Below, piece after piece: positions 57,549 through 64,000 of a DNA stretch of 64,000 bases. The position numbers were made by a program, and so were the translations under genes. The notes beneath the pieces were generated by a model. That model searched no databases. It was given only the letters and a program-made list of their open reading frames with translations, and had not been told where the DNA came from. The stretch is from Kitasatospora sp. NBC_01266. Lineage in GTDB: Bacteria; Actinomycetota; Actinomycetes; Streptomycetales; Streptomycetaceae. Where the stretch lies: positions 186,001-250,000 of the forward strand of contig NZ_CP108458.1 of NCBI RefSeq assembly GCF_036242395.1, in the 5' to 3' direction. How positions within the stretch are numbered: the stretch's first letter is position 1; each line of letters begins with the position of its first letter.

Positions 57549-60500
57549 CGCGGATCGCGGTCATCGGCTTCGCGGGCCGGTTCCCCGGAGCGCCCGACGT
57601 GGACACGTTCTGGGCGAATCTTCTCGAAGGACGGGAATCGATCAGCCGGTTCACCCCCGGGGAGCTCACCGAGGCCGGCGTGCCCGAACCGGAACACGCG
57701 CAGGCGGACTATGTGGCGGCGCGCGGGGTCGTGGCGGACGCGGACTGCTTCGACGCGGAGTTCTTCGGATACTCGGCGGGTGAGGCGATGCTCACCGATC
57801 CCCAGCAGCGGGTGCTCCTGGAGTGCGCCTGGCACGCGGCGGAGCATGCGGGGTACGGCGCCGGAGACCACCGGACCGGCGTCTTCGTCGGGACCGGGGA
57901 GAACAGCTACCTGGGCCTGCTGGCAGCGAGCGGTGTGCTGACCTCCGAAGACGCTCTGCGACTGGCGCTGAGCAACGCGAAGGACCACGCGGCGACCCGG
58001 ATCGCCTACAAGCTGGGGCTCACCGGTCCCGCCGTGGCCGTGCAGACGGCCTGCTCCACCTCGCTGGTCGCCGTGCACCTCGCCGCGTCGAGCCTGCGCC
58101 TGGGCGACTGCGATCTCGCGCTCGCCGGTGGTGCCTCCATCCAGTTCCCGCAGATCGAGGGCTACCGGTACAGCCCGCACGGAATCCTCTCGCCCGACGG
58201 GCGGTGCCGTCCGTTCGCCGATGACGCGCACGGCACCGTTCCCGGGTCGGGCGCCGCCGTGGTCGTGCTCAAGCGGCTGGACGAGGCGCTCGCCGACGGG
58301 GACACGGTGCACGCGGTCATCCGCGGTTCAGCCGTGAACAACGACGGTTCGCGCAAGGCGGGCTATACCGCACCGAGCCCGCACGGCCAACGTGACGTCA
58401 TCCTCCGAGCCCTTGACGCGGCCGAGGTGGACCCGGCGACGATCGGCTACGTCGAAGCCCACGGAACCGGAACCGAGATGGGCGACGGGATCGAAGTGCA
58501 GGCGCTCACCGAAGCCTTCGGTGTGCACACCGACTTGCGCGAGTACTGCGCGCTCGGCAGCGTCAAGTCGAACGTCGGCCACCTCGACGCCGCCGCCGGC
58601 GTCACCGGGCTCATCAAGGCCGTGCTCGCGGTGCGCGAAGGCGTGATTCCGCGCTCTCTGCACTGCGAGGTCCCGCACCGGGCGATCGCCTGGGGCGAGA
58701 CCCCGTTCGTCCCCGCGCGCGGCACCACGGAGTGGCCGGTGGCGGTGGCACCCCGCCGCGCGGCGGTCAGCGCGTCCGGCATGGGGGGCACCAACGCGCA
58801 CGTCATCCTCGAGCAGGCACCGGCTGACGCCCGGCCCCAGCCCCGGCTCCGGCCCCGGGACGAGCGCGCCCTCGAGGTCCCGGCCCTCATCCCGCTCTCC
58901 GGGGCCGGCGAGACCGCGGTTGCCGAGCTGCGCGATGCGTTGGCCAAGCAGTTGGCGGGCACCGGGGTGAACCTCGCCGATGCGGCCCACACGCTGCGCG
59001 TGGGACGCGCGGCGCAGCCCTGGCGGATCGCGGTGGCGGGCTCGGCGCACGACCTGCCCGCTCTGCTGCGTGCGGCCGTCGCGCGCAAGTACGCGCGCGG
59101 CACGCTGGGGTTCCTCTTCCCCGGCCAGGGGACGCAGCATCCGGGAATGGCCGAAGACCTCTACGAGGCGTTTCCGGTGTTCCGCGAGCGGTTCGACGAG
59201 TGCATGTCCGGCTTCGACCCTTCGCTCGCGTCGACCCTGAGAACACTGATGCTCCGGCGCAGCACGAACGAGGAGGACCGGGCGTCACTGAACCGGACCC
59301 GGCTCGCGCAGCCGGCGCTGTTCGCACTTGAGTACTCGGTGTGCGGCCAGCTCGAATTCTGGGGAATGCGTCCGCGGCTCCTGCTGGGACACAGCGTCGG
59401 CGAGATCACCGCCGCCTGTGTCGCCGGGGCGTTCACCCTCGCCGAAGCCCTGCGCCTGGTCGAGGCACGCGGTCGGCTGATGGACGCGTTGCCGGGCGGA
59501 TCGATGCTCGCCGTGTTCGCCGGAGAGGCCGAGACCACCGCCCTGCTGCCGCGGGGTCTGCAGATCGCGGCGGTGAACGGACCGCGCTCCTGTGTCGTGG
59601 CCGGGCCGACACCGCAGGTCGGGGCCTTCGCCGAGGACGCCGCCGCACGCGGTGTCAGTACGCGCCGCCTGCGCGTTTCGCATGCGTTCCACTCCGCGAT
59701 GATGGCACCCGCCGTCGACGCGTTCCGCACCGTCGCGGAGGCGGTCCACTACCGACGGCCGAGCACGCGGGTGATCTCCAACCTCACCGGAGAGCCTGTG
59801 CGGGAGTACTCGGCGCGGTACTGGGTGGAGCACCTGCTCAGCCCGGTCCGGTTCGCCGACGGTCTCGCCACGGTGCTCGCCGCGCGGCGTCCGGTCCTGA
59901 TCGAGGTGGGCCCGGGCCGATCGCTGGGTCGGCTCGCCCAGGAGATCGACCCGGCCGCGAGTGATCGGTTCCTGTCCGCGCTGCCTGCTGCCGAGGCCGA
60001 CGCGAGCGCCGCGGTGAGCCTGTTGCAGGCGGTGGGTTCCGCGTGGGCCACCGGGGTCGAGGTGGACTGGTCCGCCTTCGGCGCCGGCCGGCGGATCCCG
60101 CTGCCGCTCTACCCCTTCGACAGGCGCAGGCACTGGCCGCAGGACACGCACGACGAAGGGCGCCTGACGGACCGTCCCTCGGCCGCGGACCCGACGGGGG
60201 CCGCCAGGCCGACCCCGCAGGCCGGCGCCGCGGCCGAGGACACGGCCAGGAACGCGGCCGAGGACGCGGCCGAGGACGAGATCGAATCGCTGCTTCGCGC
60301 CACCTGGCACACGCTCCTCGCCGTCACCGTGGACGAGCCGGACGCCGACTTCTTCGCGCTCGGCGGAGACTCGCTGCTCGCCGTGCGGCTGCTCGCGACC
60401 ATCCGGCGCGGGCTCGACCTGCGGCCGACGCTCGATCAGATCCTGAACCGCAGGACCTTTGCCGCCCAGGTCGAGCTGTTGCGCGGCCTCCAGGCGGCCG

Positions 60501-60556
60501 TTCCCACGACAGCGGGCCGGGAATCCGGGCCGACCACGAACACCGGTGGAAGCTGA
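57545..60556 (+). CDS. Type I PKS module, KS-AT-ACP, malonyl-specific
   Basis: This 1003-residue single module has a ketosynthase (Cys170 in 'TACSTSLVA', His306 in 'EAHGTGT', His346 in 'KSNVGHLDAA') and an acyltransferase (Ser617 in GHSVGE; 'HAFH' at 713-716, the malonyl-CoA signature). A carrier domain follows (Ser943 in 'LGGDSLLAV', more PCP-like than ACP-like). No ketoreductase, dehydratase or thioesterase is present, so the extended chain keeps a beta-keto group. Acting after the valine module, it would give a gamma-amino-beta-keto thioester. Start GTG overlaps the NRPS stop by 4 bp; its stop overlaps the next ATG by 1 bp. Confidence 0.94.
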   Translation: MTRIAVIGFAGRFPGAPDVDTFWANLLEGRESISRFTPGELTEAGVPEPEHAQADYVAARGVVADADCFDAEFFGYSAGEAMLTDPQQRVLLECAWHAAEHAGYGAGDHRTGVFVGTGENSYLGLLAASGVLTSEDALRLALSNAKDHAATRIAYKLGLTGPAVAVQTACSTSLVAVHLAASSLRLGDCDLALAGGASIQFPQIEGYRYSPHGILSPDGRCRPFADDAHGTVPGSGAAVVVLKRLDEALADGDTVHAVIRGSAVNNDGSRKAGYTAPSPHGQRDVILRALDAAEVDPATIGYVEAHGTGTEMGDGIEVQALTEAFGVHTDLREYCALGSVKSNVGHLDAAAGVTGLIKAVLAVREGVIPRSLHCEVPHRAIAWGETPFVPARGTTEWPVAVAPRRAAVSASGMGGTNAHVILEQAPADARPQPRLRPRDERALEVPALIPLSGAGETAVAELRDALAKQLAGTGVNLADAAHTLRVGRAAQPWRIAVAGSAHDLPALLRAAVARKYARGTLGFLFPGQGTQHPGMAEDLYEAFPVFRERFDECMSGFDPSLASTLRTLMLRRSTNEEDRASLNRTRLAQPALFALEYSVCGQLEFWGMRPRLLLGHSVGEITAACVAGAFTLAEALRLVEARGRLMDALPGGSMLAVFAGEAETTALLPRGLQIAAVNGPRSCVVAGPTPQVGAFAEDAAARGVSTRRLRVSHAFHSAMMAPAVDAFRTVAEAVHYRRPSTRVISNLTGEPVREYSARYWVEHLLSPVRFADGLATVLAARRPVLIEVGPGRSLGRLAQEIDPAASDRFLSALPAAEADASAAVSLLQAVGSAWATGVEVDWSAFGAGRRIPLPLYPFDRRRHWPQDTHDEGRLTDRPSAADPTGAARPTPQAGAAAEDTARNAAEDAAEDEIESLLRATWHTLLAVTVDEPDADFFALGGDSLLAVRLLATIRRGLDLRPTLDQILNRRTFAAQVELLRGLQAAVPTTAGRESGPTTNTGGS

Positions 60557-62934
60557 TGAATGACAATCCGGAGAATGTGCTCAGCGTCGTCGTCGACGGG
60601 CCCGGCCCCGCGCTCGTCGTCGACTTCAAGGAGTTCTCGACCAATGTCACGCTCTCCGCGGCCTTGGCCGCCGCCCACCCGGACCGGCCGCTACGCCGCA
60701 TCGATGCCGTCGCGGCGGTCACCCGCGCCGGGTCCGGGCTCGAAACGGCCGCCGCCCACTGCGTGGCTCAAGTGATCGACTCCGACTGCGAACCCGGAGT
60801 CATCTTCGGCTACTGCAGTGCCGCCGGACTCGCCCTGCACCTCGCCGCCGGCCTGGAGCGCCGCGGTCTACGCCGACCGCCCGTCATCCTCGTGGAGCCG
60901 AGCTGGCCGACACCGGGGCTCGTCCGGCAGGACGTGGAGGCGTTGAGCGGCGCGGGACCGGGCGGATATCAGGGCCCGCTCGACGTGGCCTCCATCGTCT
61001 CCGCGCTGCGCGGGCAGGTCGAGCGGAACCTGCGGGCGGAGGGGCTCGAAGCCGAGGAGATCGAACTCTGCCTGGAGATCATGGCGGAGCGCCACCGTGA
61101 ATGGTTCGCGTTCCTCGCGGCAGCCGAGGAGGGGGGCGTACCGCCGAACGTACTCCCGGCGGGCGTGCTGCTGGCGGACGACGGGCAGCGCTTCCCGCAC
61201 CCTCGGTGGCCGACAGCGCCGATCCGCCTGGAGCGCCTGCCGGGGCGCAGCGGAGGCCTGCTGGGGCAGCCGGAGGCCATGGCGGTGATCGAGTGCCTGC
61301 GGGAGAAGGCGGTGTCCGATCCCGGTGCTCCCGATCCCGGGTACTGGTTCGGTCCCCAGGCCCGAGCGGACGACCACACCCGTGTGTCGGACCTGCTGCT
61401 CGAGGCGTTCTCGCGGACGCCGGACGCGGACGCGGTGACCGACGAGCGGGAGACGATCAGCTACGCCGAACTTCACCGACGCGCGCTGCGCCTCTCCATG
61501 GCCCTGCGGGGGCGCGGCGTGGGCCGGGAGGAGATCGTCGCGATCTGCGCGGAACGGTCGGTGTCCCTGTGCGTGGCGATCGTGGCCGTGCTGTTGGCCG
61601 ACGGAGCGTACCTTCCGCTCGATCCGAGCTGGCCGAGCGCGCGTCTGGAACGGATCCTCGATGAGGCGGCGCCCCGCGTCGTGCTGGGGGACGCGCGCGG
61701 CCTGGCAGCCCTCGACCGGTCGACCCGGGCTCCGCTGCTCGGCCTCGACGGGTCCGGACCCGACGGCCGTGCGGCGGTGCCGGTCCGCGCCGAGGGTCGC
61801 GGGCCCGGCTCGCCGGTCGCCGACGACCTGGCCTACGTGCTCTACACGTCGGGGTCGACCGGCTGGCCCAAGGGCGTCGCGGTGCCGCACCGCGGCCTGG
61901 TGAACCGTCTGCGCTGGATGCAGGAGCGCTTCGGGATCGGGGTCGGCGACTCGGTGCTCCAGAAGACGCCGTACACGTTCGATGTCTCGGTCTGGGAGTT
62001 CCTCTGGCCACTGATGGCCGGGGCACGTCTGGTGATGGCACGGCCCGAAGGGCATCGGGACCCCGAGTACCTGGCCGAGGTCATCCGCTCCGAGCAGGTG
62101 ACCGTCACCCACTTCGTCCCGTCGATGCTCGCGCTCTACCTCGCCGCCGTCGAACCGCACAGCTGTCCTTCGCTGCGCCAGGTGATCTGCAGCGGCGAGG
62201 CCCTGAGCCCGGCCGTCGCCAACCGCTTCACCGCATCGCACGCGGCCGAACTGCACAATCTCTACGGCCCGACCGAGGCCTCGATCGACGTGACGGCGTG
62301 GACCTGCCGACGGCCCGAGAACGAAACCTCGGTGCCGATCGGCACGCCCATCAGCGGCGTGCTGACCGCCGTGCGGGACGCGCGGGGCCGGCCGGTGACG
62401 GACGGTGGGATCGGCGAGCTCCATCTCGGCGGACCCTGCCTTGCCCGCGGCTACCTGGGCCGGGAGGACCTGACCGGCGCCGCGTTCGTCGAGGACCCCT
62501 GCGCGCCCGGTGTGCGGCTGTACCGCACCGGCGACCTGGTACGCCGGGATGCGGAAGGAGTGCTGCGGTACCACGGCCGCCTCGACCACCAGGTGAAGCT
62601 CAACGGAGTCCGGATCGAGCTCGGTGAGATCGAGTCGTGCGCCAGTGAGTACGCCGCTGTGGAGAATGCGGCGGCAGTGGTCAGGGAGGGCGCCCCCGGG
62701 TCGGTACGACTCGCGTTGTACGTGGCCCCCGAACTCGCTCCGGAGTCGGTTGCCGGACTTCGTGCCCATCTCGCGGGCCGACTGCCCGCGGCCTCGGTGC
62801 CGGCGGTCATCGTCCCCCTCGCCGAACTGCCGGTGACGCCGAACGGCAAGTGCGACCGCGCGGCGCTGCCCGATCCGCCGCGCGCGGGCAGTGGCCGGGG
62901 CGAGAGCCGGCGTCGGGCGCGGCGCCCGGACTGA
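60556..62934 (+). CDS. Thioesterase-like domain (Cys nucleophile) fused to a serine adenylation domain
   Basis: This 792-residue protein has an N-terminal region (1-230) that looks like an alpha/beta-hydrolase thioesterase whose nucleophile elbow reads G-Y-C87-S-A instead of GxSxG. A full adenylation domain follows (about 280-780: 'LYTSGSTGWPKGV', 'NLYGPTEAS', 'YRTGDLVRR', 'LPVTPNGKCDRAALP'). Specificity residues read D-V-W-H-I-S-L-I-D-K, nearly the serine code D-V-W-H-L-S-L-I-D-K. There is no carrier domain, so seryl-AMP must be passed to a T domain in trans, most simply the T-C protein. The thioesterase-like part may release the final chain or edit misloaded carriers. Confidence 0.88.
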   Translation: MNDNPENVLSVVVDGPGPALVVDFKEFSTNVTLSAALAAAHPDRPLRRIDAVAAVTRAGSGLETAAAHCVAQVIDSDCEPGVIFGYCSAAGLALHLAAGLERRGLRRPPVILVEPSWPTPGLVRQDVEALSGAGPGGYQGPLDVASIVSALRGQVERNLRAEGLEAEEIELCLEIMAERHREWFAFLAAAEEGGVPPNVLPAGVLLADDGQRFPHPRWPTAPIRLERLPGRSGGLLGQPEAMAVIECLREKAVSDPGAPDPGYWFGPQARADDHTRVSDLLLEAFSRTPDADAVTDERETISYAELHRRALRLSMALRGRGVGREEIVAICAERSVSLCVAIVAVLLADGAYLPLDPSWPSARLERILDEAAPRVVLGDARGLAALDRSTRAPLLGLDGSGPDGRAAVPVRAEGRGPGSPVADDLAYVLYTSGSTGWPKGVAVPHRGLVNRLRWMQERFGIGVGDSVLQKTPYTFDVSVWEFLWPLMAGARLVMARPEGHRDPEYLAEVIRSEQVTVTHFVPSMLALYLAAVEPHSCPSLRQVICSGEALSPAVANRFTASHAAELHNLYGPTEASIDVTAWTCRRPENETSVPIGTPISGVLTAVRDARGRPVTDGGIGELHLGGPCLARGYLGREDLTGAAFVEDPCAPGVRLYRTGDLVRRDAEGVLRYHGRLDHQVKLNGVRIELGEIESCASEYAAVENAAAVVREGAPGSVRLALYVAPELAPESVAGLRAHLAGRLPAASVPAVIVPLAELPVTPNGKCDRAALPDPPRAGSGRGESRRRARRPD

Positions 62935-62972
62935 GGAGGATCCGAGTCCGGCCGTGAGGCACCGAGCCGTCG

Positions 62973-64000
62973 TCAGGCGGCCCGTCCGGCATCCTCACGG
63001 ACCGGCGAGTACGCCTGAGGCAGGCCACGACCTCCGACTCGCAGAGAGTCGTAGGCGGCCGCGACCTTGAACAGCCAGGAAACCTCCTCCGCGGGCGTCC
63101 TGGCATCCGGCGGGGGCGGGGGCGTGGCCGGGCCACCGCCTGAATGCCCACTCCCGTGCAGGACGGAGAACAGCCATGCCGCCTCCGCGCGGGCCCGTTC
63201 CGTCTCGCCGCCGGCCGCTCTCTCCGTCGCAGGCCACCCGGCGGCCGAGGGCGCTGTCACGCCCAGATCGCGCAGCACGAGCGAGGCGTCCCGGATCTCG
63301 AAAGCGCGGTGAGCCAGGTCGAGGGACCGGTCGCCGAGGGTCAGGAGGTCGCGGATCCGGCTGATCCGCGGCCCGAATGCCACGGTGGGCTCGGCCTCGA
63401 TCAGGCCGGACCAGAGCGGGTACAGCCGCCACAGCGCGTACTGGTCCCTGGCGTAGCGGGCCAGCGTCCCCACCGGGGGCAGCGCCAGACCCGCGACGAC
63501 GAGCAGGATGGCGATCGCCGGGAGGGCCTCGGAGATGGGATCGAACGTTCCGGGTCCCGGCACCTGGGCCTGGCTTCGCTGCTGGGCGAGGAAGATCACC
63601 CGGTAGACCGTGTAGACGAAGCCCAGGCCGGATCCGCCGGCCAGGCAGAGCACACCGGCTCGCAGCGGGCCCGGCGGAACGCTGCGTCGGTTGGACCAGA
63701 ACAGCTTCGCCGACAGTACGGTCGAGCTGCCGAGGTAGGCGTAGACGATGCCCTCGTACAGCCGCACCGCCGGGTCCCCGAGGTGGGCATCGGTCACGCG
63801 GCTCGCCGGACCGTTCGGATCGTGCTTGAAGCAGAAGACGAACAGCACGGTCAGGCCCAGCGCGGCGGCCACCGCCAGCGCGATCCGCAGCCCGAACGCC
63901 ACTGTGTGCCGCGGCCGTGGACCGCGATCACGTACTCCAAGATGAAGTAGCTCGATGCCAGCCCGGCGACGTGCTTGACGAGGACGGACAGGTCCGGTGA
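62973..64000 (-). CDS. MAB_1171c-like membrane protein, partial at window end
   Basis: The reverse strand encodes at least 309 residues with several membrane helices ('IALAVAAALGLTVLFVFCF', 'ALPAIAILLVVAGLALPPV') and a cytosolic C-terminal helical region ('RISRIRDLLTLGDRSLDLAH'). This is the layout of the actinobacterial MAB_1171c-like putative transporter family. Homology appears to continue past 63902 in another frame ('SVLVKHVAGLASSYFILEYV'), so either a frameshift near 63905-63925 or a sequence error splits the gene; the rest lies beyond the window. It is convergent with the cluster and probably marks its right border. Confidence 0.6.
   Translation of the reverse strand, partial: TGPVRPRQARRRAGIELLHLGVRDRGPRPRHTVAFGLRIALAVAAALGLTVLFVFCFKHDPNGPASRVTDAHLGDPAVRLYEGIVYAYLGSSTVLSAKLFWSNRRSVPPGPLRAGVLCLAGGSGLGFVYTVYRVIFLAQQRSQAQVPGPGTFDPISEALPAIAILLVVAGLALPPVGTLARYARDQYALWRLYPLWSGLIEAEPTVAFGPRISRIRDLLTLGDRSLDLAHRAFEIRDASLVLRDLGVTAPSAAGWPATERAAGGETERARAEAAWLFSVLHGSGHSGGGPATPPPPPDARTPAEEVSWLFKVAAAYDSLRVGGRGLPQAYSPVREDAGRAA

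Larger units (their letters stand above)
43861..62934 (+). other. Phosphonate-NRPS-PKS hybrid biosynthetic gene cluster
   Basis: Eleven intact genes on one strand form two transcription units started by duplicated promoters. Unit 1 holds GT4, pepM, dioxygenase, GMC oxidoreductase, dioxygenase and iron-type dehydrogenase. Unit 2 holds T-C, MFS, T-C-A(Val)-T, KS-AT(malonyl)-ACP and TE-like-A(Ser). Almost all genes overlap or nearly touch. No pathway regulator, phosphonopyruvate decarboxylase, aminotransferase or phosphopantetheinyl transferase is present within the borders. Confidence 0.85.

Noticed and set aside
1..64000. CRISPR arrays, rRNA genes, complete insertion sequences or prophage
   Set aside because: No regularly spaced repeats, no rRNA-like stretches, no complete transposase and no phage structural genes were seen; the only mobile-element trace is the integrase stub near 14.1 kb.

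Overview
The window is high-GC DNA with many GTG starts, short start/stop overlaps and streptomycete-type families (SAV_915, MAB_1171c-like, SigE-type ECF sigma, LAL regulator, mycothiol-linked remnant). It most likely comes from a Streptomyces or a relative (Kitasatospora, Streptacidiphilus). It looks like accessory chromosome-arm sequence: many small metabolic operons, each with its own regulator, with truncated or frameshifted genes between them, followed by a biosynthetic gene cluster of about 19 kb.

Left part (1-13.1 kb). A partial DeoR regulator is divergent from a DUF4406-NUDIX pair. A GlxA-type regulator then heads a tightly coupled operon of a ThDP enzyme, a SRPBCC protein and a KAS III-like enzyme that lacks the usual catalytic His. 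A perfect hairpin closes this unit against a convergent DoxX / isochorismatase-like pair. Next come an amidohydrolase, a DUF1275 membrane protein, a secreted VOC-like protein, and a GNAT-OsmC-pirin operon behind a well-formed promoter.

Middle part (13.1-43.5 kb). Intact units are a TetR / FAD monooxygenase pair with an operator lying on a leaderless promoter, an SDR / TetR pair with twin operators, and a TetR / NAD-dependent reductase pair with repeated operators. Others are two alpha/beta hydrolases, a LAL-type LuxR regulator, two AraC paralogues flanking a pirin and a poxB-like gene, a PAP2 protein, a cysteine hydrolase with twin operators, an ECF sigma / membrane protein / truncated PBP operon, a CDP-alcohol phosphotransferase and a secreted hydrolase. 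Between them lie remnants of an integrase, a second pirin, an epimerase, an M24 peptidase, a pentapeptide-repeat-type membrane protein, an alpha/beta hydrolase, a copy of part of the local reductase, a DUF574 methyltransferase, a terpene synthase, a P450 and a maleylpyruvate-isomerase-type protein. An orphan DasR-like site stands upstream of one remnant.

Right part (43.9-62.9 kb). This is a phosphonate-NRPS-PKS hybrid cluster on one strand. It encodes a GT4 glycosyltransferase, phosphoenolpyruvate phosphomutase with the EDKX5NS signature, a TauD-like dioxygenase, a GMC oxidoreductase, a second (clavaminate-synthase-like) dioxygenase and an iron-type alcohol dehydrogenase. A second transcription unit encodes a T-C protein, an MFS exporter, a T-C-A-T protein (valine-like code), KS-AT-ACP (malonyl signature) and a Cys-type thioesterase-like domain fused to an adenylation domain with a serine code. 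The two units start from two copies of the same 90-bp promoter region (78% identical), and the first copy is followed by a decayed thiolation-domain fragment. Phosphonopyruvate made by the mutase is probably converted by the oxidative enzymes and joined to a Ser/Val/malonate-derived scaffold. No phosphonopyruvate decarboxylase is present, so the step that pulls the mutase reaction forward is unidentified. The window ends in a partial MAB_1171c-like membrane gene on the opposite strand.
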